From NCBI RefSeq assembly GCF_030034735.1, contig NZ_CP125370.1, positions 1,612,001-1,676,000 on the forward strand: DNA of 64,000 bases. The letters are read 5' to 3'. Source of the DNA: Paenibacillus sp. RC334 (lineage in GTDB: Bacteria; Bacillota; Bacilli; Paenibacillales; Paenibacillaceae). The position numbers and the translations under genes are program-made. Of the stretch, positions 63,740 to 64,000 are shown piece by piece (positions within the stretch are counted from its first letter, which is position 1; every line of letters begins with the position of its first letter). The notes beneath the pieces were generated by a model. The model was not told the origin of the DNA, did no database searches, and worked only from the letters and a program-made list of their open reading frames with translations.

Positions 63740-64000
63740 ATGAAAGAAAAGAAGCTGACTAAAAGTGATTTAAATAAAATGTTTGTACGTTCATGCTTCC
63801 TGTTAGGCTCGTTCAATTTTGAGCGAATGCAGTCGATTGGTTTCTGTGTCACCTTGATCCCGGCGATTAAGCGGCTGTACAGCAAGAAAGAAGATCAAAA
63901 AGAGGCATTGAAAAGACATCTGGAATTTTTCAATACTCAACCGTTTATCTCGGCGCCTATTATGGGTGTAACGGCTGCGATGGAAGAACAGAAAGCGAGC
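63740..64000 (+). CDS. levG: PTS mannose-family EIID component, partial
   Basis: The first 87 codons are in the window. LTKSDLNKMFVRSCFLLGSFNFERMQSIGFC, in part SFNFERMQSIGFCVTLIPAI, and EFFNTQPFISAPIMGVTAAM mark EIID-Man. GAGGAGAG precedes the ATG. The gene continues past the window end, where more of the operon is expected. Confidence 0.93.
   Translation, partial: MKEKKLTKSDLNKMFVRSCFLLGSFNFERMQSIGFCVTLIPAIKRLYSKKEDQKEALKRHLEFFNTQPFISAPIMGVTAAMEEQKAS

Overview
The window looks like chromosomal DNA of a Paenibacillus of the P. polymyxa type. It is a spore-forming, low-to-mid GC Firmicute with strong AGGAGG ribosome binding sites and Bacillus-type genes for sporulation (ytxC, gamma-type SASP, prkA, yhbH, spoVR, two CotS-like kinases), a SigL/LevR sugar system and IspH/AroF/SerC housekeeping genes. 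The organism assignment is inferred from gene content and protein flavour, not from a database search. No rRNA, tRNA or CRISPR array was seen.

Layout. 1-3144: end of a MocR-type regulator facing a minus-strand group (PNPOx-like flavoprotein, YggS PLP-homeostasis protein, BenE-like transporter), a possible vitamin B6-related neighbourhood. 3446-6723: YitT membrane protein with an apparent 11-codon leader peptide, the KhtTU K+/H+ antiporter, and a small exported protein. 6950-8860: sporulation genes. 9056-12969: HtrA protease followed by a two-component system. 13080-19743: core metabolism and RNA modification (ispH, aroF-type DAHP synthase, a GSI-beta-type glutamine synthetase, serC, trmL) and an AbrB-like regulator with a zinc-ribbon tail. 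19842-24510: phosphodiester glycosidase with a coiled-coil membrane partner, a ComA-like orphan response regulator, a MocR-type aminotransferase lacking the DNA-binding domain, and a DUF2161 nuclease-like protein. 24794-34679: PrkA kinase, globin-coupled sensor, arylamine N-acetyltransferase, two CotS-like kinases, and a PepSY/two-component operon.

35056-42856 is the most intriguing block: OPT transporter, DUF917, DUF1177, AroM, M29/NicX-like metalloenzyme and Asp/Glu/hydantoin racemase, followed by a PucR-type regulator. It reads as a dedicated import-and-degradation pathway for an unknown compound, perhaps a peptide-, hydantoin- or heterocycle-type substrate. It is followed by an orphan OmpR-type regulator and a Rieske oxygenase whose promoter region carries a perfect TetR-style palindrome. 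yhbH-spoVR then follow, about 18 kb from prkA, their usual functional partner.

47540-56485 is accessory: azlCD, an EamA transporter, csaA, a dead IS3-family element with terminal inverted repeats, an Rrf2 regulator with an azoreductase, and several gene fragments. These include the start of a ROK fructokinase and the C-terminal end of a GH172 (DUF2961) fructosidase on either side of an intact LacI regulator, with two matching operators. This looks like a decayed fructan locus.

56486-64000: sigL (sigma-54), a HAD phosphatase, the LevR activator and a mannose-family PTS operon (EIIA, EIIB, EIIC, partial EIID) that begins with a textbook -24/-12 promoter, with a palindromic candidate activator site and a near-consensus cre upstream. 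Sigma factor, activator and target operon therefore sit together.
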